Positions 1 to 10,110 of a DNA stretch of 22,129 bases are shown here, piece by piece. The position numbers and the translations under genes were made by a program. The stretch is from Carex sylvatica (Eukaryota > Streptophyta > Magnoliopsida > Poales > Cyperaceae): NCBI GenBank assembly GCA_964058845.1, contig CAXKVR010000246.1:1-22129 (forward strand). The letters run 5' to 3'. The stretch's first letter is position 1. Each line of letters starts with the position of its first letter. The notes below the pieces were generated by a model. It did no database searches and was not told where the DNA came from. It was given only the letters and a program-made list of their open reading frames with translations.

Positions 1-1161
1 AACTTAGTATGGAATTGTAATATCTACCCTCTTTGGGCTCTAAACTTCAACTTTTGTATATTGGTCCGAGGTACCTAGTTACTTGTTTGGTATACTAAAG
101 ATAACCTCTTATCCGTCGATAAGAGTGAATGTTCACCTTTTGGCTACTAGTTGGTTTCACCTTTCGGATCACTAATCCTACCTCATGTACTTAGTTTCAT
201 TGAGAGATGGTAATGGACACAGTACCTTTTAGATGTGATCATGTATCTAATGGTAAAACCAATAAAAATCAAACAATTCAAACTAAGCAATTAAAATCAA
301 ACACAATCAAGCAAACACAAATTTTAACGCAAAATTCCAATAACTAGATGCAAAATAAAACATTCGATTACATCTTAATCCTAGAAACAAAAGAAACTAA
401 ACTAACATAATTAAAGAGAAAACAAAATAAATAAAAAAAGAAAGAAATGATAAAACTCCAAGTAATCAAGCTCCAAGTCGAGACAAGCCCTCGAAATAAA
501 GTGGAGAAGAATCGTAGTCTCTCAGAGATGGTTTTCCCAAAGGGGAGATCCCCAAAGGGAAGATAGATCAAAATGAAGATATCATTTCCTCTTGTTGCCT
601 CACCCTTATTTATAGCTATTTGTGAATTGGGAAGCAAGCAACCAAGGATGGAAGGTGACTCAATCAGCTGATGGCTCTCTAAAATAATTTATGTGATTTG
701 GACATAACAAATTCTGATTTATAACCTTCCTAGAATTATAGATCTCGTTGTTCTCTTTTCAGCAAGTCTTTATTTGCCTAAAATAGAGTTCGTATGGCCC
801 AGATATGGCAAAAATACGAAAAGATGTCGAAGGCTGGAATTTCCATATTCGCTCTGTCGATTTTCTGTACGATCCATGTGGAGTCTGCATGGTCCGTGTA
901 CTGCCTCTGCTGTGAACCAAACTTCAAATGGGCATAACTAATTATCCGTAACTCCGTTTTCAGTGTTCTACCACTTTTCAAAAATTTGCGAGAAGATCTA
1001 TAATTTGCTCAATTTTCTGAAATTTAAATAGACTTGGGCAGTAACCTGATTCTTGGTATAATTCTAAACTAAATTAAGTTAAATTAAACTAAATGCATGA
1101 AAATTGATCAAGTTATTGATATAAAACCTTAGGAAAAAGTATACATAATTTATGCTCATCA
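1..1161 (-). mobile_element. Probable long LTR (Ty3/gypsy-like), partial
   Basis: On the minus strand this segment begins TGATGAGCATAAATTATG at 1161, immediately after the copia coding frame stops. TG is the usual LTR start, and TGATGAGC starts are known to me from long LTRs of plant Tat/Ogre-type gypsy elements. Downstream come a TATA box (607-614), a leader-like stretch and an AT-rich zone, then the window ends, so neither the LTR 3' end nor a primer-binding site can be seen. No coding domain is recognisable; the short reading frames inside have no retroelement motifs. Class assignment is an inference from the start sequence and layout. It could also be another repeat type. Confidence 0.45.
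607..614 (-). promoter_or_regulatory. TATA box in the putative LTR
   Basis: Minus-strand TATAAATA in the context GCTATAAATAAGG, about 550 bases into the putative LTR and followed by a GC-richer leader-like stretch. This position fits a retroelement promoter at the U3/R boundary. No transcription start can be verified. Confidence 0.35.
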
Positions 1162-2659
1162 AGATGCTTGGTAGCAAGGTAAGTAATATGGTAAGGAAAC
1201 ACCTTCTTGGACCGAGTATTGTCTCTCTATCTAGTAGTCATAGGATGATTGGAGGTAGTAGGTGGAATAGGCTGCGGCCTTAAAGGAGCTGGAGTGACAA
1301 GATCCTAGGAAGATCTGGGCTGAGTTCAGTCCAAGAGAGTGGGAGATTGGGATGGTGCAGTCGGCCCAGAGGACTGTTGTAAAACAGGCCGAGTAGAGTG
1401 TTGTGAAGAGGGCCCAGTAGGTAGAATGGAAGCAGGCTGAGTAGATGGGGGAGAGCTGGGCGTAATAGGCTGTGGAGACAAAGGCCAAATAGAGAGCTGT
1501 TGTGGCGCAGAAGAGAGGAGTGGCAGCCAGGTGGTACGCACAGGTGGAGAAAGAGAAGGTCCAGTAGAAGAAACAGTGGCAAAAGGAAATTGAGTCTCAT
1601 CGAATCGGACATTGTTGCTAATATAAAATTTATTGGTGGGAATATGAAAACATTTATAGCCCTTTTGATAACCCAAAAAAAACACATGGTAAGGAGCGAG
1701 GCTCGAGTTTGTTTTTGGAATATAGTCTAAGGTAGGGAAAACAAAGGCACCCAAGAACTCTAAGAAAAAAGTAGTCAGGTGACTTCTTAAAGAGAAGAGT
1801 ATATGGAGAAGTATGTGGAGAGGAGGTAGGAGGAAGTTGGTTAATTAGAAACACAATGCTTTGAAAAATATGATTCCAAAAATGTGAAGGTATAGAAGCA
1901 TGTGTCATAGCCACAATGCCTAATTCAACCACATGACGATATTTTCGCTCAACTAGACCATTTTGTTGTGGGGTATGAGGGCAAGTGGTTTGATGAGTGA
2001 GTTGGGAAAAAAGTTTTGGTATTCGTTTATACTCAGTCCCTTCATCGGACCTAAGTATCTTAATCTTGAAATTAAAAAGGGTCTCAACTTGAGCTTTAAA
2101 ATTAGAAAACACTTGCACAAGTTCATCCTTAATTCGCAAAAAATAAAGCCAAGTAAATCTAGAAAATTCATCCACAAAATTCACATAGTACCGATATCCA
2201 CTAGATGATACAATAGGGGATGGTCCCAATAAATCCGAGTGTACAACCTCTAATGGCATAGTAGCAATAGAAAGAGAAGTAGAAAATGGTAAAACACTTG
2301 ATTTAGCCATACAACAATCACTACACAAGTGCAATTTATTTGAGGTAGTAGGTAGCCTATTAGAGGTTATTATTTTGCGAGTAGTGCTGATGGATGTCCC
2401 AACCGTGCATGCCACACATCCACCGACACTCTTTCCCCTATCAAAGCTTGAGGAAGAGGACGAATGGTGTAAAGACCTTTATGAAGAGTGGCCCGAAGAA
2501 GCGGGAGCCTCGTGTGGCTGTCCTTAATTTCACAAAACAAAGGATGAAATTCAATGTACACATCATTATCATTAGTGAATTTGGAAATGTTAATAAGGTT
2601 CTTGGTGATATGAGGCATATGAAGCACCAGTATAGGGAGCACCTGACAGAGTAGGAAGT
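1162..2659 (-). pseudogene. Copia pol fragment: pre-integrase and integrase
   Basis: The region opens with MPHITKNLINISKF and VWHARLGHPS, the GAG-pre-integrase domain with the His pair of the integrase zinc finger; the Cys pair follows after a frameshift as LCSDCCMAKS. The catalytic core is readable from 2415 to about 1720: first Asp in VVHSDLLGP (about 2235), second Asp in LRSDEGTEY (about 2046), Glu in QQNGLVERK (about 1950). The second Asp to Glu spacing is 31 residues instead of the usual 35, because a few residues are lost before the CPHTPQQNG motif. Another frameshift near 1700 leads to KGYKCFHIPTNKFYISNNV and a Pro/Ser-rich linker, then HPMTTR with a stop. RT and RNase H are absent. 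Confidence 0.88.
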
Positions 2660-3418
2660 AAAAGGGGTTTGGATCCGGATCCACGAACCGATTGAGAGGA
2701 AAATTTGTGACCCATTCCCCTCTGATTAGAAGAATAGTAAGTGGAGGGAGCAGCGATGTGTTGAGAAGAGAGGAGCTGTTCATGGGACAACAAGAACTCG
2801 TGCAAGTCGGAGAGAGATCAAATCTGACCTGGTAGTGAGAGCAATTACAAACAAATTAAACTCGGATCCAAGACCACTGAGAATAAAGCTTACCAAATCT
2901 GATTCAGGGGTGACAACTCCGGCCGCTGAGAGCTAATCGGAGAGATGAACCATCCGCTCAAAGTATTCAGTGCAAGATTGGCTTCCACGAGTAGTGGTCT
3001 GAAGAGATCGCCAGAGTTCCATTACCCTAGCAGTGGAAACCGCTGAGTAGACCCTGTGCAGGGACTGTCAGAGATCCTTTGCTGAGCGACACGCCATGTA
3101 CTGAGAAAGAATGGATGGAGCAATGGTAAAACATAGCCAGCTGTGCAAGAGCTGATCTTGCTTCAGCCAAGGGAGATACAACGGAGTGGTCTAAGACACA
3201 CGATCCACCAGTACTGTTGGTGTAGGAGCAAGTTCATCACCTTCAACAAAGCAAAGAAGACCAAAACTGATTATGATCGGTTCCACCTGAGAGTTCCATG
3301 TGAGGAAATTTGTCCGGTCGAGCTTGTCAGAAACATGGATGTTGATCTGAATCACATGATCAGAACCGATCTGAGAAGAGGGAGTGATTTCAGATCGAGG
3401 AGACTCTCCAGTGGACAT
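2660..3418 (-). pseudogene. Copia gag, degenerate
   Basis: The frame starts at the minus-strand ATG at 3418 (MSTGESPRSE) and shows the copia Gag N-terminal pattern KLDRTNFLTWNSQVEPII, followed by a stretch around LLHSWLCFTIAPSILSQY and ARVMELWRSL typical of the UBN2/Retrotran_gag family. It is interrupted by a stop at about 3191, then by in-frame TGA where DLWQSL-type Trp is expected and TAG where LSDQLS-type Gln is expected. A frameshift near 2810 leads to a LSHEQLL segment. The zinc knuckle and the protease DTGA motif are not found: after NQRGMGHKF the sequence jumps to the pre-integrase region. Gag packages element RNA in intact relatives; this copy cannot make a full protein. Confidence 0.8.
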
Positions 3419-3478
3419 GATGATGCACTGGAAAAGCTTTAGTACTAGAATCGCAAGAAAAGGAAGAAGAACCAGGTA

Positions 3479-3488
3479 TCTGATACCA
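3479..3488 (-). promoter_or_regulatory. Primer-binding site for tRNA-iMet
   Basis: TGGTATCAGA on the minus strand directly abuts the LTR end. It is complementary to the 3' end of plant initiator tRNA-Met, the standard primer of copia elements. This fixes the LTR boundary and the orientation. Confidence 0.85.
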
Positions 3489-3719
3489 TGAAAGAGTAGA
3501 TAGATAGAGAGAATATAGCTGAAAGAATGAATTTGTATTTTATTGAATTGTTTCTTGTACAAGACAGAGGGTATGTTTATAGACCTCTGAATTATTCCTA
3601 TACAATAGCTATCATATAACAGAAAGTAGTTACAGAAACTAACTAAATAGTTAACTCTATTACAGTCTGATAGAGTTGTGGAGTTGTGATTATCAAATCC
3701 TCTTAATGAGCATATCACA
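3489..3719 (-). repeat. Copia 5' LTR, 231 bp
   Basis: On the minus strand the LTR runs from TGTGATATG (3719) to CTACTCTTTCA (3489), so it has TG...CA ends, and the primer-binding site follows directly. Inside are TATAAA (3581-3576) and AATAAA (3544-3539), matching promoter and polyadenylation signals in the expected order. The length is typical of short copia LTRs. The matching 3' LTR is not in the window, so identity-based dating is impossible. Confidence 0.8.
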
Positions 3720-3830
3720 CGCTAGCTTACTTCATTTTAATTAGGTTTGTACAATTAATATCAATTCAATAAGCATCATTGTATTGTTTAGTACAATAGT
3801 TAATCATATCATTCTAACATAATAATGGTA

Positions 3831-4248
3831 GAGAAGGGTTCAAATGCCTTCATTTTTTGTGCCTCCATCATGCCTTCATTTCTAAAAAATTTAATAACTC
3901 AAAATTTAAATTATAAACGTCAAAATAAAACCATTAGATGTGATCTATGTTATTTTCTCTATATGCTTATAAAATATTATCACATTTCAATTTTGTTTTT
4001 ATGTGAATTAATAAGTTGAAAAATCAATGTTTAGAAATTATCCACATTAGTATATTTTTTACAATCTCTTGATTACAACTAAAATAAAGTTGAAATGTCG
4101 TAATATTTTGCATATGCATAGAAAAAATGATGTAGATCATATTCAAGGGTTTATTTTGACTCTTAAGTTTCAAATTTTGAGTTATTAATTCTTTTTAAAA
4201 TTGAAGCATGATAGAGATACAAAAAATGGAGGCATTTGAACCCTCCTC
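3831..4248. mobile_element. Mutator-type foldback MITE, 418 bp
   Basis: Almost the whole element is an imperfect inverted repeat. The left end GAGAAGGGTTCAAATGCC matches the reverse complement of the right end GAGGAGGGTTCAAATGCC, and similarity continues about 150 bp inward on both sides around a centre near 4040. It is flanked by 9-bp direct repeats with one mismatch, ATAATGGTA (3822-3830) and ATAATGATA (4249-4257). Nine-base TSDs with long TIRs are characteristic of Mutator-like elements. There is no coding capacity, so it depends on a transposase elsewhere. The arms have diverged visibly, indicating an old insertion. Confidence 0.82.
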
Positions 4249-4310
4249 ATAATGATATTGCAAATAAAAGTTATAACTTGTATTATTAGAAAAAAAAACT
4301 AGGTGTCTCA

Positions 4311-4560
4311 TATTCAGGAGCGGAGACAGACTTTCAAAATATAAGGATCAAATATATAAATAATTTATACTGTGAATAAAAGTCAATTTTACAACCAGTA
4401 AAATTTTACTCTAAACTATATGAAAATAATATATAAACACAAAAAAAAGGAAAATAGAAATAAATGGAATCAATTGTCCTTACTCGCATTGCTTCGACCT
4501 GTTTCATTAGTTATTTGTGATTTTATCTTCTTTTTTTCAATAAGAATTTAAAACACAATA
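4311..4560. other. Possible remnant of a transposon end
   Basis: AGGAGCGGAGACAGAC near 4316 resembles the CAGGGGCGGA-type start of some plant DNA transposons, and GAAACAGGTCGAAG (reverse strand, about 4503-4490) could be a decayed partner. I found no convincing TSD. The rest of 4258-4737 is AT-rich with no gene signal. Confidence 0.15.
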
Positions 4561-4744
4561 TAAGAATACATGACAATAATTGGATGCAGTATGATCTGAA
4601 ATATCTAAATTATTTAAATAGTATTAAAAAAATAATGATAGAATCATAAATAAAAAATATAGAAAAAGGGTTATGTGTTATTAACTTATTATACGACATC
4701 TTCGAAGATAGGGATTTAATATATACATGTATGTGTGTTTGCAT

Positions 4745-5768
4745 TAGGGTTGTACAGAATGCTCGTGGCTCGTAAGTCTCTCGAACTCAGTTCAATAACA
4801 AACTCACTAACAACTTGTTCGTTAACAACTTTAGTTAGTTTGATTTGAGTTGAGCTCAGCTCGCTCATTACAATTCGGACTCGGTTGATTACCTGCGCCT
4901 CAAATCTCGATTTGACTTGACCCGATTCATTTCATTTTACAGTCCACTCAAACTGAGTTAGTATGACTTAGAAAGACGGTAAACAGTTGCCAAAATAGCG
5001 AAATGTTCTCAAAAATTTTCCAATAGTTCAACAAATGTACATTCTCATGATATGTATCAAGTTCAAGTGTTCAACATCTTAAAATTCAAAGTGCTAAACT
5101 GCTAGGATATGTTTGGATGTGTCAAGAATAGAGTCTATTTTAGAATAGCGGCTATTCGGAATAGCAATATGCATCCAAACGATATTTTTGCTATTCAGAA
5201 TAGTTAGAATAGTTGCTATTCTCTATTCCGTGTAAATATTGGAATAGCTACTATTCGAAAATATGAAGAGAGGGAAAAATGATTCTTTCTCGGATTTTCG
5301 TCAACACACTCCCGAAATGACAAAATTGACATTATTTTATGTTATCTCCACGTTATGACAATTCGTTTAAGACCCCACTTGCCTATATTTTCTCTTAATT
5401 AGCACCTTGTTAACACTATTATTTATCAGTTACAACTATTCACTATTCCAAATGTACAATCAAAACAATATTTTTACTAATCCGAATAACATCATTTTCA
5501 CACTAATCTAAATCACTATTTTTTTGCTATTTTTATTTACTATTTTCAAATTTCGCTCTTCTAGCTCTCATCCAAATGTACCCCAGTTGGTAAGTACAAT
5601 CACTGATCATGAGTTGATTCATGAGTCACAATTCAACTCGAGTTACTCACGAGTTGAGTTCAAGTCGGCGAGCCAGCTCAGTTCAGCCTTCTCAACTCGA
5701 CTCAAATATGTCTAAGTTGATTTCGAGTTACCCATAACTTGAACTAACTCGGCTTGTTAACAGAGCTA
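4745..5768. mobile_element. hAT-like nonautonomous element, split by an insertion
   Basis: A perfect 7-bp direct repeat TTTGCAT flanks the segment (4738-4744 and 5769-5775), close to the 8-bp TSD of the hAT superfamily. The ends TAGGGTTGTACA and TAGCTCTGTTAACA (reverse complement of the right end) form a short imperfect TIR of the type common in plant hAT elements. Subterminal regions are dense in CTCAACTCG / GAGTTGAG / GAGCTCAGCTCG-like words, as expected for transposase-binding clusters. Without the internal insertion at 5105-5584 the element is about 540 bp. It has no coding capacity. Confidence 0.65.
5105..5584. mobile_element. hAT-like MITE nested in the 4745-5768 element, 480 bp
   Basis: The ends GGATATGTTTGGATG and GGGGTACATTTGGATG (reverse complement of the right end) make a TIR of the common plant TTTGGATG class. 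The flanking octamers AACTGCTA (5097-5104) and AGTTGGTA (5585-5592) agree at 5 of 8 positions, a degenerate possible 8-bp TSD. The left subterminal region repeats GAATAG/CTATTC at least ten times in both orientations, and the right end has a few more (ACTATTC). It lies inside another element, so it inserted later. The superfamily is less certain than the boundaries. Confidence 0.6.
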
Positions 5769-5775
5769 TTTGCAT

Positions 5776-6900
5776 ATTAAAAACAATTATGTAAGTATTT
5801 TGTTTTTCCTAGCATTTAAAAAAAATTTGAAGAAGGTAAAATCCATGCATCGTTGTATACCCTACATTGAATCAATTAATCAATCAATCCAAGGAATGAA
5901 ATAATATATTTTTCTATTCTATAATTTATATATAAAGCGACTATAAATCAGTATTTTTTTTTCTAACATATTCTAAACTAAAAATAAAAGAATAATATGT
6001 TTAGGAGATTTTTTTTTAAAGAAAACAATAAAACCAATTTTTTTTTTTTTTTCAAACGGGTGCTTCCTACAGGGTCTCCCCTTAATTTTTAAACTGCACT
6101 AATTCATATTTGTTCAGTAATAATGTTGAAAAGTAACTTTTTTTTTAAGAAAGTCTTTAGCTTGATAAAATACTTAAGTCATGTAAAATCATGACTTAAA
6201 AACTCGAACAACCTTAAAAAATTAAAGTAGACAAAAGAAACACTAAGATGGTGAAATTAAGCTACACTATAGAGTACCCGTTCGGTAAAATTAAGACTCC
6301 TAGCACAAAAGATACGTTTCTATCACCAATCTATTGTAGAAAAATAAAATGTGTTTCGTAGCTTTAAAATTCATACTAAAAAAAGGGGTTCGGTGACATA
6401 TTTGTAAACCATAAAAAAATTATTTACAATGTTGAAATCAAAGTAATTGTTTTGACAGTATTTTTTGGTATTATGTGATTAACTCTGAAGCAGAATTAAC
6501 GTCTATTATACATCGTTTTCGTATTATATAAGAAACATTATAGACTAAAGAAAAACATTTTTTCTTATTATTTTGATAAATACAAACTAATACATATATT
6601 GTTCACCTATTGAGAAAATAAATATTAAATTCAACACAATTATATATACGTCAAGAGTCCAATTCTCAAAAGAAACATATAACTATCAAAACGGTTGACA
6701 AAAACACATTCAATACTGTACTCATCATTTCGTTCATAAGAATAAAAAACCAGCATTTTAAACAAATTATCTCACACCAGTTAATATATTTGGAAGACTT
6801 GAAAAATTTACATTACCTTTTTAATTTGTTTAAAACTCAGTGTATCGTAATAAAACTTACAAAAAAGATAACAATATAACACTGCTCATCTGATAGATCA
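5776..6900. other. AT-rich intergenic DNA, no gene seen
   Basis: Mostly A/T-rich sequence with poly(T) runs near 6039-6052. A perfect 10-bp stem with a 6-base loop lies at 6174-6199 (TTAAGTCATG / CATGACTTAA). I see no ORF with family resemblance, no TSD-bounded element and no RNA gene. Confidence 0.5.
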
Positions 6901-6923
6901 TCATTTGCATTATTGCATCGAAT

Positions 6924-7070
6924 ACATATCCTCTGAGGTAACATAATATTTTCTATTTAGATCGAAACCACTCGATCAGAATTCAGGCCATTTTGGTCCG
7001 AGGTCTATATGCGGATTCTGATCGAACGGTCTAGATTCAAACAAAAATATTATGTTAACTTAGAGGATAT
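6924..7070. mobile_element. Small palindromic MITE, 147 bp
   Basis: The left half ACATATCCTCTGAGGTAACA and the reverse complement of the right half ATATCCTCTAAGTTAACA pair over about 60 bp, continuing through ATAATATTTT and CGATCAGAAT on both sides. Between the arms is a loop of about 25 bases. The tetranucleotide GAAT directly flanks both ends (6920-6923, 7071-7074), which could be a short TSD, so the superfamily is not assigned. It has no coding capacity. Confidence 0.6.
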
Positions 7071-7074
7071 GAAT

Positions 7075-9254
7075 TCTGATTGCATATGTATCTCCATCTC
7101 TGTCACCTAATTAATTATATCATCTCCTTGCATCTAATTGTATCATATATCCTTCCTCAAATGCTCATCTAGCGCTAGCTGTCACATGCATGTCCAAAGA
7201 AGAAAGAGAGAATTGAAATTGTCAAAGTGCTACAATTTTACTAGTATATATATCCCTAAAAGTGTATTTATTGTGATTAATCCAAAACAATCTCATACAC
7301 ATGCAACACAAATTCAATTGCGACAATTAATCATAATTCCATGATCGAATTCATTGATTGAAATTGTCAATAAGGAAAGTCAAACTCAGACTAATGCTAT
7401 ACCAGTTAACCATGTCGATCTAAATACAAAAACTGAAAATAACAAATTAATTAACAGATTCCCTCCAATCCATGCATCTTGAATACATATATAAAAATAT
7501 TATCTTCATGAGAAAATTTTAAACCCTAACGCATGCATCCATCTATTGAATATCTCTATGAATTCCCTTTCAAATTTGGTAACTAGCGCATGGACTTGTA
7601 CATAATAGTTTTGCCTAGGGGCTACATGTACAGTACGACCAATGCTTCCCAATTATATTAAACGGTATAAGAAAGCGATTGGTTGTACTCATAGTGACAA
7701 TATAATTAAACGGTATATATAGTTGTTATGGATATGAGTTTTGTCTATCCTTAACTGAACCTCAACTCTTGAAAAACATCAGCAGAGTCATTGCAAATTC
7801 AAAATTATTTTATGAGGTTCAATTGTTCAAAGATTATCCGAATTTGAAAGTAACGATGACTATGCTATACTTTGAAGTAAAATTAAAAATCATGGTTACG
7901 CTCTAGATTATTTGATATGAGAGACGGAGAGGTGAGAGATGAGATTTGATCTCAATGGATAAAAATACTATGAAAATATCGAAATCATTATTGTTGGTTG
8001 AAAAGGGGAAGAGATTTGATCTCAATGGATAAAAAAAGGAAATGGACGTCTACAACCTGTAAAGTAAAGTAAAGGTCATGCTTGTTAAAGAAGAAAAGAA
8101 AGTATATTAGATTGGTGCGAGTAATTAATCAACATCTCAAGAGATGAGATTTTGGCACATGCAACATTGCCTCAGTATGATTTTCACATTATTTGCAGAT
8201 ATTATTGTCATGATTAATTATCTATCCTTAAAAGATTGCCATTTCAATATTCTGGCGAATAGCGTGTCATGTTAGGTATTATATCAAGTGATGACCTACC
8301 TAATTCGTTCACATTTTTTCATACATTTTACATGGTCAAAATAGACCCCACCGTAGACCAAGTCTACTGAAACTAATCAACAACTCCGATGCAATTAATT
8401 CGTGTATTTATTAGTATTTATTACGGTTTTATCCCTGTTTCATTGTCAAGTTATTAGTTGTACCCATGTTGTCCCAATAATTTCCAACCAGCAATCAATT
8501 CCAAATTGCTCACGTAAACTCGCATGATTGGTCTTTGGCATCGTGTCCGTCAATTTAGGAGAAATATATTATAACTTTCTTTTAGGACCGAGAGAAACGC
8601 CAATCAACAATATTCGCTAGTTAAGCCTCATTCATATTCATATGAAAATAAAAAAGAGTCAAATTATGTTATTCTTCAGCCTCAATCATGAACTTAACTT
8701 TAAAATTTTATTCAATCAGCTTCAAAATAAAAAATTTAAACAGTTTGAAATCCATCTAATTCACAAATAATAAATTTACATGCAACAAAATGAAAATTTT
8801 CAATTAATAGTATGAAGAAAAATAACCACATTAAAATTAACTTATAAAGTTATACACTTTATTATTTTAACAGCTTGACTTTCTACCAATGTAATCCTAA
8901 AATTTATACATTTAACATATAAATGTATCACTCGTGATGTAGATCGGTTTTTAATGAGTTTGATTCATTATTTGAAACTAATTTAATATGTTTTAGAGTT
9001 AAGTTCACTAGAGAACTTGGTAAACTTAAGAACACGCTAGTTGTCCTAAAAAAATCTTACTAATGAAAAACAAATCTATAAATTTTATTAATATAAGGCT
9101 ACAAATAGAAAGAATTGACATACAAAATTGTGTTTGTATTAACTGAAGTAATATATTACGTTTGAAAATAAGAACTAACCGAAAATTATGAAAATTTGAG
9201 AGTTTCAATTATTTCTCATTGCAAATACAAATAACAATAATGCACGATCTCTTC
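7075..9254. other. Intergenic DNA, no gene seen
   Basis: No supported gene. The region is AT-rich with frequent stops. It contains a 25-bp exact direct repeat starting GAGATTTGATCTCAATGG at 7941 and again at 8011, and a short repeat ATTAAACGGTATA near 7657 and 7703. Neither is flanked by TIRs or TSDs. Confidence 0.5.
7941..8035 (+). repeat. 25-bp direct repeat, two copies
   Basis: GAGATTTGATCTCAATGGAT followed by five A residues occurs at 7941-7965 and 8011-8035, 70 bases apart. The intervening sequence carries no clear TIR. This may be the trace of a small duplication. Confidence 0.6.
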
Positions 9255-9266
9255 ATATATATATAT

Positions 9267-9665
9267 TGGGTGAGCCATGGCTCACCAAGCGTTTGTACTC
9301 CACGCCGTATTTTCACTTTGAAAGTCCAAACGACCGATCTGAATCGTTAGATGTGATCTCTATATTGAAATGTGCTTGGAGACCAAATTTTATATTTTTT
9401 AGAATTTTTTTACTATTTATTAAGTATTTTTGAAAATTGTTATTTTGCTGTGAACAGTAAAATTTTCTGGACCATCGGATCAGCAATTTTAAAAAATGCT
9501 TAATAAATAGTAAACAAATTTAAAAAAATTTAAAATTTGGTCTCCAAGTACATTTCAATATGGAGAACAAGATGAACGGTTCGAATCGGTTGTTTGAATT
9601 TTCAAAATAACTAAAATGAGCCATAGCTCACCAACGCGAAATAAATCATGACTCATTTTAGCCCA
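9267..9665. mobile_element. Foldback MITE-like element in a TA microsatellite, 399 bp
   Basis: Two arms of nearly 200 bp pair around a centre near 9470; paired words include CAAACGACCG/CAAACAACCG, TATTGAAATGTGCTTGGAGA/TATTGAAATGTACTTGGAGA and ACTATTTATTAAG. The left end holds the perfect 18-bp palindrome GGTGAGCCATGGCTCACC (9269-9286); the right end forms its own hairpin (9611-9661). The outermost bases are TGGG...CCCA, with TA repeats on both sides (9255-9266, 9674-9698). Some plant MITE-like families insert preferentially into (TA)n; whether the TA tracts were target or product cannot be decided here. Confidence 0.65.

Positions 9666-9673
<8 letters not shown>

Positions 9674-9698
<25 letters not shown>
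9674..9698. repeat. (TA)n microsatellite
   Basis: About twelve TA units directly right of the foldback element, preceded by a short CT run. A matching tract of six AT units lies on the left side at 9255-9266. Confidence 0.9.
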
Positions 9699-9925
9699 TA
9701 TACATATATCTATACGAGCACGTAAATGTATTTGAGACTTTTAATATCTATCAGAATAGATTAAAACTACGTGCACATATTATGGAGTATGGACTACATA
9801 AATATCACCGAAATTTTTATAAATACCCAAAAAAAAATATAAAATTACGGAATCTACTCACTGTTTGAATGAAATTCGAAAAATGTCCAATCCGGTTATC
9901 CAATAACCGGATTTGAGATAAATGT

Positions 9926-10054
9926 CCGGTAAACGGTGCACCGGACTTTTTTTTTTTGAAAAAAAAATTATATTTCCGGTTAACGGTGCACCGGACTTTT
10001 TTTTTTTTTTTTTTTTTTTGAAAAAAAAATTATATTTCCGGTCAACGGTGTACC

Positions 10055-10095
<41 letters not shown>

Positions 10096-10110
10096 GAAAA
10101 TTTTTTTTAA
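9926..10110 (+). repeat. Left-arm hairpin modules with poly(T), three copies
   Basis: Modules at 9926-9945, 9976-9995 and 10038-10057 share CCGGT(T/A/C)AACGGTG(C/T)ACCGGA. The first two contain the perfect palindrome-forming block CCGGTGCACCGG once the neighbouring bases are counted, with one difference. They are separated by T runs of up to more than 30 bases and the spacer GAAAAAAAAATTATATTT. Apparent reading frames here are low-complexity Phe/Lys runs and are not genes. Confidence 0.85.

Larger units (their letters stand above)
1162..3719 (-). mobile_element. Defective Ty1/copia retrotransposon, 5' part
   Basis: Minus-strand order is 5' LTR (3719-3489), primer-binding site (3488-3479), gag (from 3418), GAG-pre-integrase and integrase, then the linker that precedes reverse transcriptase. 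The gag-before-integrase order with integrase upstream of where RT should be is diagnostic of Ty1/copia. RT, RNase H and the 3' LTR are absent: the frame reads ...HITYLATKH and is replaced at 1161 by an unrelated sequence starting TGATGAGC. Zinc knuckle and protease are also missing. Multiple stops and frameshifts show it is inactive. Confidence 0.9.

Noticed and set aside
368..981. 89- and 67-codon minus-strand ORFs in the putative LTR
   Set aside because: No retroelement or host domain; they lie in LTR-like noncoding sequence next to a TATA box.
1500..2654. Plus-strand ORFs across the copia element
   Set aside because: They are antisense shadows of the minus-strand gag-pol reading frames.
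3836..3848. GGGTTCAAATGCC as a tRNA T-arm/B box
   Set aside because: It is part of a MITE TIR present at both ends in inverted form, and no acceptor, D or anticodon arm surrounds it.
9922..10110. Reading frames of 62-143 codons through the poly(T)/poly(A) modules (also 10530-11076 and 18771-19037)
   Set aside because: They are runs of Phe or Lys from homopolymers within foldback elements, with no domain and mirrored on both strands.
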